Source: Methylomagnum ishizawai | GTDB lineage: Bacteria; Pseudomonadota; Gammaproteobacteria; Methylococcales; Methylococcaceae | NCBI RefSeq assembly: GCF_900155475.1 | Contig: NZ_FXAM01000001.1 | Span: 2,033,501 to 2,097,500, forward strand | DNA length: 64,000 nucleotides | Direction: 5' to 3' | Part shown: positions 43,326 through 52,712 of the stretch, one piece after another | How positions within the stretch are numbered: position 1 is the stretch's first letter | Layout: every line of letters starts with the position of its first letter | Made by a program: the position numbers and the translations under genes | The notes under the pieces: model-generated | Databases searched by the model: none | The model's input: the letters and a program-made list of their open reading frames with translations, nothing else | Told to the model about the DNA's origin: nothing

Positions 43326-43823
43326 CTAGCGTTCGTTCAAGAGCGCTTGCACTTGCTGCTTGATCGCGGCCTTGTCGCCGTCGCGGAAGCCCATATGCAC
43401 ATGGCGGATTTTGCCTTGCCTATCCACCAGGAAGCTGGTGGGCATGGCCTTCACGTCGAATTTCTGCGGGCATTTGCCCTGGGGGTCGGAGGCGATGGGG
43501 AAGCTAGCCGGATATTTCCGGAGGAAGTCCTTGGCGTCCTGGGCCTCCTCGTCCAAGTTCAGGGCGATGATTTCCAAACCCTGGGCCTGGAATTCCCGGT
43601 GCAACTCGTTCATGAACGGGAAGGATTGGGCGCAGGGTCCGCACCATGAGGCCCAGAAATCGATATAGCCGACCTTGCCCTTGAGTTGAGCCGGGTCCAG
43701 GGTGCGGGATTGGTCCAGGGCCGTGGCTGGGCAACTCGGCACCGGGCCTTCGGTGGCGGCCTCGGCGGTCGCGCCGAGGGTGGTGGCGAAAATCAAGGCG
43801 ATCAAACGGCGTGTAGGTATCAT
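43326..43823 (-). CDS. TlpA-like periplasmic thiol-disulfide oxidoreductase
   Basis: 165 residues. A signal peptide (MIPTRRLIALIFATTLGATA) precedes a thioredoxin fold with active site WCGPC at 60-64, inside VGYIDFWASWCGPCAQSFPF, and the cis-proline MPTSFLVDRQGKIRH. It should reduce disulfides in the periplasm, plausibly keeping the cysteines of the co-encoded DUF4266 protein reduced or loading them. First gene of the three-gene operon. The ATG at 43823 was chosen because it gives the signal peptide. Confidence 0.9.
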   Translation of the reverse strand: MIPTRRLIALIFATTLGATAEAATEGPVPSCPATALDQSRTLDPAQLKGKVGYIDFWASWCGPCAQSFPFMNELHREFQAQGLEIIALNLDEEAQDAKDFLRKYPASFPIASDPQGKCPQKFDVKAMPTSFLVDRQGKIRHVHMGFRDGDKAAIKQQVQALLNER

Positions 43824-43998
43824 GGCTGGCTCGGAAGGGTGGGAGATCGGCATGGAAGCAAGGCGACAGCACATTCCGAGCCATCCGGGCGGGGCGTTTA
43901 TGAATCAAATGGGTAGGGTGGGGGCGGTGTTGCGGGTGGGTTATATCGCGCAATATATGTTTGAAATAACGCAAATATGGAACGCCAAGGCTGGCGGA

Positions 43999-44601
43999 TC
44001 AGGAGGAGGCCCGTAGCCGCTCCCGGTTCAGGGCCAGCCATTGCAGGCCGATGATAGGCACCGCCGAGTCGATGCGGCCTTGTTCGACCCAGGCCAGGGC
44101 TTCCGCGAAATCCACCACGCTAGCCAGGATATCCTCGTTTTCCTCCGCCAGCCCGTGCAGTCCGCCCAAACCCGCGCTGTCCACCAGGCCGCAGAACAAG
44201 GTGATGCGCTCGGAACAGCCGCCCGGCGTCGGGAAGAATTCGCCGATGCGGATCAATTCGCGCACAACGCAGCCCGCTTCCTCGGCGCATTCGCGGTGGG
44301 CGACCGCCTCCGGGCTTTCGCCCGCCTCGATGGCCCCGGCCACGATTTCCAACAGCCAGGGGTTTTCCTTGACGCCCAGGGCGCCGACCCGGAATTGTTC
44401 GACCAGGACCACCCGGTCGGTGACGGGATCGTAGGGGATCACTGCCACGGCCCGGCCCCGGTGGAACAATTCCCGCTCCAATACCCCGCTCCAGCCGCCC
44501 TGGTAGAGGGTGTGGCGGAGCTTGAGCCGGGTCAGCTGGAAGAAGCCCCGGTAGACCGGGGTTTGCTCGACGATCTCGAACGCCGGTTCGGTTTGGGCCA
44601 T
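43999..44601 (-). CDS. nudF: NUDIX hydrolase, ADP-ribose pyrophosphatase type
   Basis: 200 residues. The NUDIX box is complete: GAIEAGESPEAVAHRECAEE followed by AGC, matching GX5EX7REUXEEXGU. The N-terminal FEIVEQTPVYRGFFQLTRLK and the later FFPTPGGCSERITLF (with the SE pair) are typical of NudF/ADP-ribose diphosphatase, which splits ADP-ribose into AMP and ribose-5-phosphate. The start ATG at 44601 lies 11 bases after the peptidase stop. Substrate preference within the NUDIX family is inferred. Confidence 0.87.
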   Translation of the reverse strand: MAQTEPAFEIVEQTPVYRGFFQLTRLKLRHTLYQGGWSGVLERELFHRGRAVAVIPYDPVTDRVVLVEQFRVGALGVKENPWLLEIVAGAIEAGESPEAVAHRECAEEAGCVVRELIRIGEFFPTPGGCSERITLFCGLVDSAGLGGLHGLAEENEDILASVVDFAEALAWVEQGRIDSAVPIIGLQWLALNRERLRASS

Positions 44602-44612
44602 GGCGCGGACTC

Positions 44613-45590
44613 CTAGCGTAGGGCGGCGCTGTCGAGGGCGTTCCACAGGAACGAACCCACGGCGGTGCCGAAACGGTGGCCGATGCGGTCCAGGAAGTTC
44701 TGGTCGGGGGTGAAGTTGACGGTCTTTTTCGCGCCGATGACATCCTCGGCCACATGGCGCAGGTCGCCGACCTCGTCCGCCAGGCCGAGCTTGATACCGT
44801 CCGCCCCGGTCCAGACCAGCCCCGAGAACATGTCCGGGGTTTCCTTGAGCCTATCGCCCCGGCCTTGCTTCACGGCGTCGATGAATTGGCGGTGGACGGT
44901 GTCCAGCACCGATTGCATATGGGTCTTGGCGATTTCATCGACCGGCGAGAACGGATCGAGGATGGCCTTGTGCGCCCCGGCGGTCATCACCCGGCGCTCC
45001 ACCCCCAGCCTGCCCATGGCATCGACGAAGCCGAAACCGCCCATGATGACGCCGATGGAACCCACCACGCTGGCGTTGTTGACGAAGATTTTGTCGGCGG
45101 CGGAGGCGATGTAATAGCCGCCCGAGGCGCACATATCGGCCACCACGGCATAGATCGGGATGCCGGGTTTGAGGCGTTTCAGGCGGCGGATTTCGTCGTA
45201 GACATAGGCCGATTGCACGGGGCTGCCGCCGGGCGTGTTCATCCGCAGCACGATGCCCTGGGTGTTTTCGTCCTCGGCGGCGGCGCGTAAACCTTGGATG
45301 ATGGTGTCGGCGCTGGCGGGTTGGCCCGGCGCGATGGTGCCGACCACGTCGACTACCGCCGTATGGCCCTTGCCGTCGCCGCCGCCGCGCAGGTCCATCA
45401 GGGGTTGGGCGCCCAGCCATAAGATCACGGCCAGATAGACCATCAGCAGCGATTTGAAGAAGATGCCCCACAGCCGCGCCCGGCGTTGTTCGGCGATCGA
45501 GGCCATCAGGACTTTTTCCAGGGTTTCCCGCTCCCAGGGCGTCGGGGTGGCGGGAGTGGGTTCGGGCGTATGTGGGTGGGTTTCGCTCAT
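44613..45590 (-). CDS. S49-family signal peptide peptidase (SppA/SohB type)
   Basis: 325 residues. One membrane helix at about 42-60 (WGIFFKSLLMVYLAVILWLG) anchors a periplasmic serine-lysine protease domain. The nucleophile is Ser156 in ADMCASGGYYIASAAD and the general base Lys208 in AGAHKAILDPFSP. The MNTPGGSPVQSAYVY loop is also typical. It degrades cleaved signal peptides or membrane-protein fragments. It is shorter than E. coli SppA (618 residues), matching the single-domain form. It is co-directional with the HAD and rluC genes upstream and the NUDIX gene downstream. Confidence 0.9.
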   Translation of the reverse strand: MSETHPHTPEPTPATPTPWERETLEKVLMASIAEQRRARLWGIFFKSLLMVYLAVILWLGAQPLMDLRGGGDGKGHTAVVDVVGTIAPGQPASADTIIQGLRAAAEDENTQGIVLRMNTPGGSPVQSAYVYDEIRRLKRLKPGIPIYAVVADMCASGGYYIASAADKIFVNNASVVGSIGVIMGGFGFVDAMGRLGVERRVMTAGAHKAILDPFSPVDEIAKTHMQSVLDTVHRQFIDAVKQGRGDRLKETPDMFSGLVWTGADGIKLGLADEVGDLRHVAEDVIGAKKTVNFTPDQNFLDRIGHRFGTAVGSFLWNALDSAALR

Positions 45591-45630
45591 GGGGAGACCT
45601 CGCCGGAAGCATCCGGGGTTGGGGGTGGAC

Positions 45631-46281
45631 TCAGGTCAAAAGGGGTAGGAGTTCGCGTGTGGTTTCGAGGCAGAGCAGCGGCTTGAGTTCCGCCAGTTCG
45701 TCCAGGGTGTTGGCCCCGCAGCCCACGGCGATGGCAGCGATGCCGGCGTTGTCCGCCATGCGCAGGTCGTGCAGGGAATCGCCGATCATCAGGGTGCGTC
45801 CGGGCGGGATGGCGAGTTCGTCCATGAGTTGGAACAGCATCTTGGGATGGGGTTTGGAGGCGGTTTCGTCGGCGCAGCGGGTGGCGTGGAACAAGCTGCC
45901 CATGCCGGTTGCGGCCAGGGCGTGGTTCAGCCCGTTGCGGTTCTTGCCGGTGGCGACCGCCAGCCGATAACCCCGCGCCCGCAGCGCGTCTAGCAACTCG
46001 GGCACGCCTTGGAACAGTCCGTCCACCGTGGTCGGGCGGGTGTGGTAATGCTCGCGGTAATGCCCGACCAGGGTATCGACCTGGGCTTGGGTGGAGCCTG
46101 GACAGATGGCGTCCATGGCGGCCTGGATGCTGAGTCCGATCACCGATTTCGCCAGCGCGTCGGAAGGGACCGGCAGGTCCGCGGCCTTGGTCGCGTACTG
46201 TAGGCATTCGACGATCCAGCCTATGGAATCGAACAGGGTGCCGTCCCAATCGAAAACCAGCAAATCGAAACGTTGTTTCAT
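45631..46281 (-). CDS. HAD-superfamily phosphatase (HAD-IA, Gph-like)
   Basis: 216 residues. HAD motif I is VFDWDGTLFDS (Asp11 and Asp13), motif II is LAVATGKNRNGL, the motif III lysine is in ETASKPHPKML, and motif IV is MIGDSLHDLRMADNAG. The cap domain is helical. It hydrolyses a small phosphate ester; phosphoglycolate is possible. It overlaps rluC by 4 bases (46278-46281), the arrangement seen in many gammaproteobacteria. Confidence 0.9.
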   Translation of the reverse strand: MKQRFDLLVFDWDGTLFDSIGWIVECLQYATKAADLPVPSDALAKSVIGLSIQAAMDAICPGSTQAQVDTLVGHYREHYHTRPTTVDGLFQGVPELLDALRARGYRLAVATGKNRNGLNHALAATGMGSLFHATRCADETASKPHPKMLFQLMDELAIPPGRTLMIGDSLHDLRMADNAGIAAIAVGCGANTLDELAELKPLLCLETTRELLPLLT

Positions 46282-47228
46282 CGGGCTAGGGTGTTGAGGA
46301 AATCGGCGAGTTCCGGGGGCAGGGGAGCCTCGAACTTCAAAACTGCGCCGGTGCGGGGATGGTGCAGGGTGGTCGCGGCGGAATGCAGGAACAACCGCTT
46401 GAGGCCCAGTTGCTTGAGTCCGCGGTTGGCGTTCTCGTCGCCGTAGCGCTCGTCGCCCGCCACCGGATGGCCCATCGATTGGGCATGGACGCGGATTTGG
46501 TGGGTGCGCCCGGTGATGGGGCGGGCTTCGACCAAGGTGGCTTGGGCGTAGCGCTCTCTGCGGCGGAATTCGGTCACGGAGGGCTTGCCGTCGCGGGCGA
46601 CTTTCACCAAGCGCTCGCCGCTTTGCAGCACGTTCTTCTGCAAGGGGGCATCGACGATCCAATGGTTGCGCGCCCAGACTCCGGCCAGTAGCGCCAGATA
46701 GACCTTCTTGACCTCGTCGCCCCGGAATTGCTCGTGCAGCCCCCGCAGGGCGCTGCGTTTCTTGGCGATCAAGAGGCAACCGGAAGTCTCGCGGTCCAGC
46801 CGGTGGACCAGTTCCAGGAACCGCGCCTCGGGCCGGATTTCCCGCAAACCCTCGATCACCCCGAAGCTCAAGCCGCTGCCGCCATGCACCGCCAGCCCGG
46901 AAGGCTTGTTGATGACCAGTAGGTCTTCGTCTTCGTGGAGGATGTTGCCTTCGATGCGGTTGCGGAGGGCGCGGCCCGGGATTTCCGGGGTTTCGCGCTC
47001 GGCTAGCCGGATCGGCGGTATGCGGATTTTGTCGCCGGCCTCCAGGCGGTCCTTGGGCTGGACCCGTCCGCCGTTGCGGCGCACTTCGCCGCTGCGGAGG
47101 ATGCGGTAGACGTGGCTTTTGGGGACGCCCTTGAGGCGGGTGAACAGGAAGTTGTCGATACGTTGGCCCGCGGTTTCCGCGTCCACGTCGAGCCATAGCA
47201 CGGCGCTGCCGGTGGGTGGTGCGTTCAT
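46278..47228 (-). CDS. rluC: 23S rRNA pseudouridine synthase RluC
   Basis: About 316 residues. An S4 RNA-binding domain (QRIDNFLFTRLKGVPKSHVY, EVRRNGGRVQPKDRLEAGD) precedes the pseudouridine synthase domain with catalytic Asp145 in HRLDRETSG and the later RPITGRTHQIRVHAQSMGHP. RluC modifies U955, U2504 and U2580 of 23S rRNA (E. coli numbering). Its position divergent from rne is the same as in E. coli. The ATG at 47228 is preferred; an ATG at 47237 is also possible. Confidence 0.93.
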   Translation of the reverse strand: MNAPPTGSAVLWLDVDAETAGQRIDNFLFTRLKGVPKSHVYRILRSGEVRRNGGRVQPKDRLEAGDKIRIPPIRLAERETPEIPGRALRNRIEGNILHEDEDLLVINKPSGLAVHGGSGLSFGVIEGLREIRPEARFLELVHRLDRETSGCLLIAKKRSALRGLHEQFRGDEVKKVYLALLAGVWARNHWIVDAPLQKNVLQSGERLVKVARDGKPSVTEFRRRERYAQATLVEARPITGRTHQIRVHAQSMGHPVAGDERYGDENANRGLKQLGLKRLFLHSAATTLHHPRTGAVLKFEAPLPPELADFLNTLAR

Positions 47229-47259
47229 GGGCGGCATAATAGCAGTTTCACCGCTTAAA

Positions 47260-47288
47260 TTGATGCTTTCGCCGGGGATTGCTATAGT
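47260..47288 (+). promoter_or_regulatory. Predicted sigma-70 promoter for rne
   Basis: TTGATG (47260-47265) and TATAGT (47283-47288) are separated by exactly 17 bases. Both differ from consensus at only one or two positions. The transcript would start near 47295 and run about 600 nt before the rne start codon. Confidence 0.6.
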
Positions 47289-47891
47289 TGCCAATGGTTG
47301 TTATTCGATCCCGGCCCGGTCCGCCCGATACCCTCAGTGGCGGGCGGGGATCGGCCAGGGAATAACCATCATCGCGGAACGGCGCTATCCCCGCCGCCCT
47401 ACAGCCCGATCCATCCCAGTCCATGCGGATCCGCCCGCGGTTATGGGAGGCAGACATCCCATTCACGCCACGGCACGCATCCAACGCCGTTTCCATACCC
47501 GCCCCCCTTCGGTGGCCGACCGGACACCACACGGCCCGGTGCCGCGTGCGGGCGCTGACGAATTCCCGCGTGAACGGTTTTTCCTGGGCTGGTTTTCCCC
47601 GGCGCGTAGGTGCCGGCCGGGGCGGATGGGGTGTTCCGCCGCCGCGGTGTTTGCCCATGGACCTGACCAGGTACGACGTAAAGGGTTTTTTCGCTCGACC
47701 CACGATGAGCGAACATCACGCGGCCCGGAAGGCCGGCAAGTGACGCCCCCCGCATCCAGCGGGAGCGGCCCCGCCCGGCGGGGGTGAGACTCCCTCCAGG
47801 GCGCATCGAAGGTCAAGCCTTGACCCAAAATAACAATGGCTGCGAGACCACTTGCCCGGCTTTCACGGGAAGACGCCAAAGGAACAGCCGA
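47289..47891 (+). promoter_or_regulatory. Long 5' leader of rne
   Basis: About 600 nt with no credible coding region, G+C-rich with many short inverted repeats. In E. coli the rne mRNA has a 361-nt leader whose hairpins let RNase E cleave and limit its own message. The position and length here suggest the same feedback control. The ribosome-binding site AAAGGAA lies just before the start codon. The autoregulation is inferred from the family, not shown. Confidence 0.55.
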
Positions 47892-50800
47892 ATGAGAAGA
47901 ATGCTAATCAATGCCACGCAGCCCGAGGAACTCCGGGTCGCGTTGGTGGATGGACAGAAACTCTACGATTTCGATATCGAAGTCCCTTCCAAGGAGCAGA
48001 AAAAAGCCAATATCTACAAGGGCATCATCACCCGGGTGGAACCCAGCCTGGAGGCCGCTTTCGTCAACTTCGGGTCGGAGCGCCACGGGTTCCTGCCCTT
48101 CAAGGAAATCACCCCCAATTATCTCGGGGGTTCTTTGGACGAGGATTATACCCGCCGCGAAATCAAGAACCTGCTCCGCGAGGGCCAGGAAGTCATCGTC
48201 CAGGTCGAGAAGGAAGAACGCGGCACCAAGGGCGCGGCGCTCACCACCTATATCAGCCTCGCGGGCAGCTATCTGGTGCTGATGCCCAACAACCCCAGGG
48301 CGGGCGGCATCTCCCGCCGCATCGAGGGCGATATCCGCTCCGATATGCGCGAGGTGATGAGCCAGCTCGAAATCCCCGAGGGCATGGGCCTGATCGTCCG
48401 CACGGCGGGCGGCGGCAAGAGCGCCGAGGAATTGCAGTGGGATTTGAACTACCTGCTGCAACTGTGGGAGGCCATCGAGCGCTCGTCCAAGGAGAAGACC
48501 GCGCCTTTCCTGGTGTTCCAGGAGAGCAATGTCATCATCCGCGCCCTGCGCGACCATCTGCGCGGCGATATCGATGAAATCCTCATCGACAGCGATCCCA
48601 CCTTCAAGTTGGTCAAGAGCTTCTTGCAGCAGGTGATGCCGCAATTCATCCAGAAGGCCCGGCTCTATCGCGACAACGTGCCGCTGTTCAGCCGCTACCA
48701 GATCGAAAGCCAGATCGAACTGGCCTACGCCCGCGAAGTGCCCTTGCCCTCCGGCGGGGCCATCGTGATCGACCACGCCGAAGCCCTGACCGCCATCGAT
48801 ATCAACTCGGCCCGCGCCACCAAGGGCGGCGATATCGAGGAAACCGCGCTCAACACCAACCTCGAAGCCGCCGACGAGATCGCCCGCCAATTGCGCCTCC
48901 GCGACCTGGGCGGGCTGTTCGTGATCGACTTCATCGACATGATGGCGTCGCGTAACCAACGGGCGGTCGAGAACCGCCTGCGCGACGCCATCAAGGCCGA
49001 CCGCGCCCGCATCCAACTGGGGCGGATTTCCCGCTTCGGCCTATTGGAGATGTCGCGCCAGCGTTTGCGGCCTTCCTTGGGCGAATCCAGCCTCTTGACC
49101 TGCCCGCGTTGCCACGGCCAAGGCTCGGTGCGCAGCGTGGAATCCTTGGCGCTCGCCGTGCTGCGCCTGATCGAAGAAGAGGCGATGAAGAAGAACACCG
49201 CCAAGGTGATCGCCTACCTGCCGGTGGATTCCGCCACCTATCTGCTCAACGAGAAGCGGCCCAGCGTGCAGGATGTGGAGAAGCGCCACAACGTCGCCAT
49301 CATCATCGTGCCCAGCAAGCAGTTGGAAACCCCGGCCTACGAGGTCCAGCGCGTCCGCACCTCCGGCCCGGAAGAGGAGGTCGAAAAGCGGCCCAGCTAC
49401 CAAATCGCCAAGCCCGCCGAGCCCGAAACCGCCAAATACGGCAGGGAAGCCCCGGTCGGCAATGGCGGCACCGAACCCGCCGTCAAGGAATTCATGCCGG
49501 CCCAGCCCGCGCCCGCCGCCACCGGCATGGTGGCGCGCACCAGCGGCGGCGGTTTGATTAAGCGCTTCTGGACCATCCTCACCGGCAACAAGCCCGAGGA
49601 GGAACCGGAAGTCCGCACCGCCACCGTCGAATCCAGTCCCGCGCCCGCGCCGCAAATCCCGCCCACGGTCCAGCCCCCTGCGCCGCCGCCGCCGCAGCGT
49701 GGGCCCAGGCCGCCACGGGGCGAATACCGGCAGCAGCGCTACCCGGAACCCAAGCCGCCGCGCCCGGCCCCGCCCGCGCCCGCCTTCGCCGAGCCGCCCG
49801 AGTCCGAGCCCGAGGAAGACATCCGGGAAGGCGCGGCTTCTTTCGACGAGGCCCAGAACGGCGAACGCAAATCCCGCGAAGGTGGTCGCCGCGGCAATTC
49901 GCGCCGCCGCCGCCAGCGCCGGGAGGGTTACGCGCCCCGCGGTCCCGAGTCGTTCCAGGACGCCGCCGGAGAAGGCGTCGAGGAGTCTGTCGCGCCCCTC
50001 GCCGCAACTCCGGCGGAAGCAGCAGTACCAGACTTCGACGAGCATCCTGCCGCCGGGCCGGACGAGGCTCCCGAGGCCGTGCCCCGCGAGCGCGGCTCTC
50101 GTCCCCAACGCCCGCCCAGGGTGACGTTCACCTTCGCCCCGGCGCCGGGTTCGGAAGACGATCCCGCATGGGCGATCCCGCCCCAGGTGGAAGGCGAAGC
50201 GCCGGTCGCCGAGACGGTGGAACCGGAATCCGCCGATAGCGGGGAGGACGAAGCCGAGTCGCGGCCAGTGCGCCGTAATCCGTTGCGCCGGGCTTCCAGC
50301 CGCCGCCGCGGGCGGGGAGGGCGGCGCGATAAGCCCGCGGCTGACGGAACCGGCGAGCCGGGTTTCGCCGATGCCGATGGTGAAGGCGAAGAGTTGGCGG
50401 AGGGTATGGAAGAAACCCTGGCCGATGCCGATGCGGAAACGGTCGTGGCGGAGCCAGCCCCGGAGCCACCGGAAGCCACGGCTTCCCTGTTCCAAGGCGC
50501 GGAAGCGGTCGTTCCCGAACCGGTCGTGGTGCCCGAGGTGCCGGAAGCCGAAACGCCGGTGGTCGAGAGCGCTGCCGCGGCGGAAGCGCCGACAGTGTTG
50601 GAAGCCGCCGTCGTGGTCGAGACGGTGGCGGTGGCCGATGGGTCGGCGCTGGCCGAAGCATCCGCCGAGCGGGCCGGACCTGCCGGGACCGGCGCTGTCG
50701 AACCGACCGGAACTCCCGCGGTCGCCGCGGTGGCGGAGGCACCCGAGCCCGTGCCGGTCGAAGCCGTCGAAGTCACCGAGGCCGGGCTTGAAGCGCCGAC

Positions 50801-51131
50801 GGTGGCCGAGGTTTCCAATGAGGTTGCCGCGCCCGAAGTGGTCGAAGCCGAACCCACCGCGCCCGGATCGACTGAAGCCGTCGCGCCCGAGGTTCCCGTA
50901 GCCGCGGAAGCCGTCGCCATCGAAGCCTCCGTTCCGGTGCCTGCGCCGCCCGAGTCCGCCGAGGTCGCCGAGGTCGCCGAGGTCGCCGAGGTCGCCGAGG
51001 TCGCCGAACCGCCCGCCCCCGAACCTGGGGTGGTCGCCGCGGTCGAAGCCACCGAACCCGCGCCGGTCGCGGAAACCGCTACCCCCGCCGTCGAGGAGGC
51101 CAAGCCCAAGCCCGCTCCCGCCGCGGAATAA
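47892..51131 (+). CDS. rne: Ribonuclease E
   Basis: 1079 residues. The N-terminal catalytic half matches E. coli RNase E closely, even in numbering: [20 protein letters not shown], an S1 domain (about 38-120), catalytic Asp303 (AIDINSA) and Asp346 (VIDFIDM), and the zinc-link CPRC at 404-407. Arg-rich regions (RRRRQRRE, and [14 protein letters not shown]) in the C-terminal half are likely RNA-binding. From about residue 700 the tail is Ala/Glu/Pro/Val-rich and disordered, as expected for the degradosome scaffold, but its binding sites for enolase, helicase or PNPase are not recognisable. It carries a 9-bp tandem repeat. The start at 47892 fits the family N-terminus. Confidence 0.95.
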   Translation: MRRMLINATQPEELRVALVDGQKLYDFDIEVPSKEQKKANIYKGIITRVEPSLEAAFVNFGSERHGFLPFKEITPNYLGGSLDEDYTRREIKNLLREGQEVIVQVEKEERGTKGAALTTYISLAGSYLVLMPNNPRAGGISRRIEGDIRSDMREVMSQLEIPEGMGLIVRTAGGGKSAEELQWDLNYLLQLWEAIERSSKEKTAPFLVFQESNVIIRALRDHLRGDIDEILIDSDPTFKLVKSFLQQVMPQFIQKARLYRDNVPLFSRYQIESQIELAYAREVPLPSGGAIVIDHAEALTAIDINSARATKGGDIEETALNTNLEAADEIARQLRLRDLGGLFVIDFIDMMASRNQRAVENRLRDAIKADRARIQLGRISRFGLLEMSRQRLRPSLGESSLLTCPRCHGQGSVRSVESLALAVLRLIEEEAMKKNTAKVIAYLPVDSATYLLNEKRPSVQDVEKRHNVAIIIVPSKQLETPAYEVQRVRTSGPEEEVEKRPSYQIAKPAEPETAKYGREAPVGNGGTEPAVKEFMPAQPAPAATGMVARTSGGGLIKRFWTILTGNKPEEEPEVRTATVESSPAPAPQIPPTVQPPAPPPPQRGPRPPRGEYRQQRYPEPKPPRPAPPAPAFAEPPESEPEEDIREGAASFDEAQNGERKSREGGRRGNSRRRRQRREGYAPRGPESFQDAAGEGVEESVAPLAATPAEAAVPDFDEHPAAGPDEAPEAVPRERGSRPQRPPRVTFTFAPAPGSEDDPAWAIPPQVEGEAPVAETVEPESADSGEDEAESRPVRRNPLRRASSRRRGRGGRRDKPAADGTGEPGFADADGEGEELAEGMEETLADADAETVVAEPAPEPPEATASLFQGAEAVVPEPVVVPEVPEAETPVVESAAAAEAPTVLEAAVVVETVAVADGSALAEASAERAGPAGTGAVEPTGTPAVAAVAEAPEPVPVEAVEVTEAGLEAPTVAEVSNEVAAPEVVEAEPTAPGSTEAVAPEVPVAAEAVAIEASVPVPAPPESAEVAEVAEVAEVAEVAEPPAPEPGVVAAVEATEPAPVAETATPAVEEAKPKPAPAAE
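50961..51005 (+). repeat. Five tandem 9-bp units in the rne tail
   Basis: GAGGTCGCC is repeated five times without change, encoding EVAEVAEVA-type residues. Being a multiple of three, the repeat can expand or contract without shifting frame, so the length of the disordered tail may vary between strains. Confidence 0.85.
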
Positions 51132-51146
51132 GCCTGGAAATCCCGG

Positions 51147-51183
51147 ACGGGGATGGTGTCGCCCGGTGCGATGCCATCCCCGT
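51147..51183 (+). terminator. Candidate terminator after rne
   Basis: ACGGGGATGG (51147-51156) and CCATCCCCGT (51174-51183) form a perfect 10-bp stem with a 17-base loop. Only a short T run (GTTTG) follows, 16 bases after the stop. Confidence 0.5.
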
Positions 51184-51307
51184 TTGCGTGGGTGCGGGTC
51201 CGGGGGATGGGCAAGCATCCGGGCCGCGTCCATCATCATGCCCGGCTCCGGGCCGGATCGGTCCTAGGTTCGAGGCGGGTAGCAGGATGGCGAGGGAGTC
51301 CCACGAT

Positions 51308-52648
51308 ATGGCGGAGCAAGGCGAGGGAGGCGGATTCGCCCGTTTGGTGTTGGGCTGGTTCGGCTATGGTCCCGGTCCCGCCGATCTGGCGGCGTTCGTG
51401 GCGCGGGGTTTCGGGCCTTGGCTGGAAACGCAATTGGCCCCGCCACCGGGCGACGATCCCGAAGTCGTCCAGCGCCTCGCCCAGGTTCGGCTCAATATCA
51501 AATATCCCGCCGACGCGCATTGGCCCGCCGTCAATGAACAGCGGCCCCTCGCCAGCCTGGATCGGCCCATCGAGGCGCTCTGGCCCTTACTGGACGCCCA
51601 GCCCCGCCATCCCGCCGAGCGGGCTTGGCCCCGCTACGAGGTGATCGCCGCCACCTTGATCCGCGCCATCTATAGCCGCTATCCGCTGCGCGAGGTGCTG
51701 GCCCAGTTCTGGCGCGACCATTTCAATGTCAACGCCTTCGGTCCCAATGCCATCGCGGTGGCTTTGCCGGTCTACGACCGCGAAGTGATCCGCAAGCACG
51801 CCTTGGGCAATTTCCGCGCCTTGCTGGAAGCCGTGGCCGGTTCCACGGCGATGCTGTATTACCTGTCGAACCGTTCTTCCCGCGCCGGGGCCGCCAACGA
51901 GAATTACGCCCGCGAGCTGTTCGAACTGCATACCCTGGGCCGCGACGCCTATCTGAACGACCAATACAACCGCTGGCGCGACGTGCCGGGCGCCGTGGCA
52001 GGCCGGCCCGAGGGCTATATCGACCAGGATGTCTACGAAGCGGCCCGCGCCTTCACCGGCTGGGAGGTCGAAGATGGCACGGCTTTGGACGGCCAGCGCA
52101 AACTGCCCGCCACCGGGCGTTTCGCCTATGTCGAGACCTGGCACGATGGCTATCAAAAGCGGGTGCTGGGCCAGGAATTCAACCCCTTCGCCGCTGCCCT
52201 GGACGATGGCGGCAAGGTGTTGGATTGGGTTGCCCACCATCCCGCCACCGCCCGCCATCTGGCCGGGAAGCTGTGCCGCCGCTACGTCGGGTCGGACGCG
52301 CCACCGGAACTGGTCGGGCGGATCGCGGAGGTCTGGACCCGCACCACCCAGGCTCCCGACCAAATCGCCCAGGTGGTCGCCAACAACAAGAGCCAGGGCA
52401 CCGACCATGGCCGGGGGGGCTTGATGGCGGTGTTGGGCGGCAAGGTGGCGGGCGGGCGGTGTTATGGGCCGTGGCCGGGTTTGCGGACCGGGCAATTGGA
52501 GGAAGGTGTCGATCTCGCCGTCACCACCGATTACTGGCGGGTGCTGGCCGAGGTCTTGGGCTGGCAGACCGGCGCGAAGGGCAATCCCTGGTTTCCGGGC
52601 TACGACTATCCGGGCGGCTTGGGTTTGTTCGCGGGAGGGCGGGGGTAA
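51308..52648 (+). CDS. In-frame fusion of a DUF1800 protein with the C-terminal end of DUF1501
   Basis: 446 residues. Residues 1 to about 358 are DUF1800: VLAQFWRDHFNVNAFG, STAMLYYLSNRSS, NENYARELFELHTLGRDA, EAARAFTGWEV and ARHLAGKLCRRYVG. At about position 52380 the sequence switches without a frame change to the C-terminal part of DUF1501: KSQGTDHGRGGLMAVLGGKV and EGVDLAVTTDYWRVLAEVLG, matching SQGTDHGHGNVMWLLGG and LAVTTDFRAVLGG of the intact gene at 40627. The missing portion equals the end of DUF1800 plus about 300 residues of DUF1501, including its Tat signal. This is the scar of an internal deletion in a second DUF1800-DUF1501 pair; the product is probably non-functional. Start chosen after GAGGGAG. 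Confidence 0.82.
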   Translation: MAEQGEGGGFARLVLGWFGYGPGPADLAAFVARGFGPWLETQLAPPPGDDPEVVQRLAQVRLNIKYPADAHWPAVNEQRPLASLDRPIEALWPLLDAQPRHPAERAWPRYEVIAATLIRAIYSRYPLREVLAQFWRDHFNVNAFGPNAIAVALPVYDREVIRKHALGNFRALLEAVAGSTAMLYYLSNRSSRAGAANENYARELFELHTLGRDAYLNDQYNRWRDVPGAVAGRPEGYIDQDVYEAARAFTGWEVEDGTALDGQRKLPATGRFAYVETWHDGYQKRVLGQEFNPFAAALDDGGKVLDWVAHHPATARHLAGKLCRRYVGSDAPPELVGRIAEVWTRTTQAPDQIAQVVANNKSQGTDHGRGGLMAVLGGKVAGGRCYGPWPGLRTGQLEEGVDLAVTTDYWRVLAEVLGWQTGAKGNPWFPGYDYPGGLGLFAGGRG

Positions 52649-52712
52649 TCCTCCGGGACGGGTGGTTCGCGGCGGAGGCTTGAGCCGGGACCCGGATATG
52701 TGGCAAACCCGT

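Noticed and set aside
50961-51005. Short regular repeats considered as a CRISPR array
   Set aside because: Units are 9 bp and contiguous with no spacers, inside a coding region.
49928-51214. 428-residue Ser/Thr/Ala-rich minus-strand frame opposite the rne tail
   Set aside because: It mirrors the GCC/GAG/GTC repeats of the rne tail; no start signal or recognisable motif.
49041-51239. 732-residue minus-strand frame opposite rne
   Set aside because: It is a shadow of the G+C-rich third-position bias of rne; composition is Gly/Arg-rich with no domain, and rne is certain on the plus strand.
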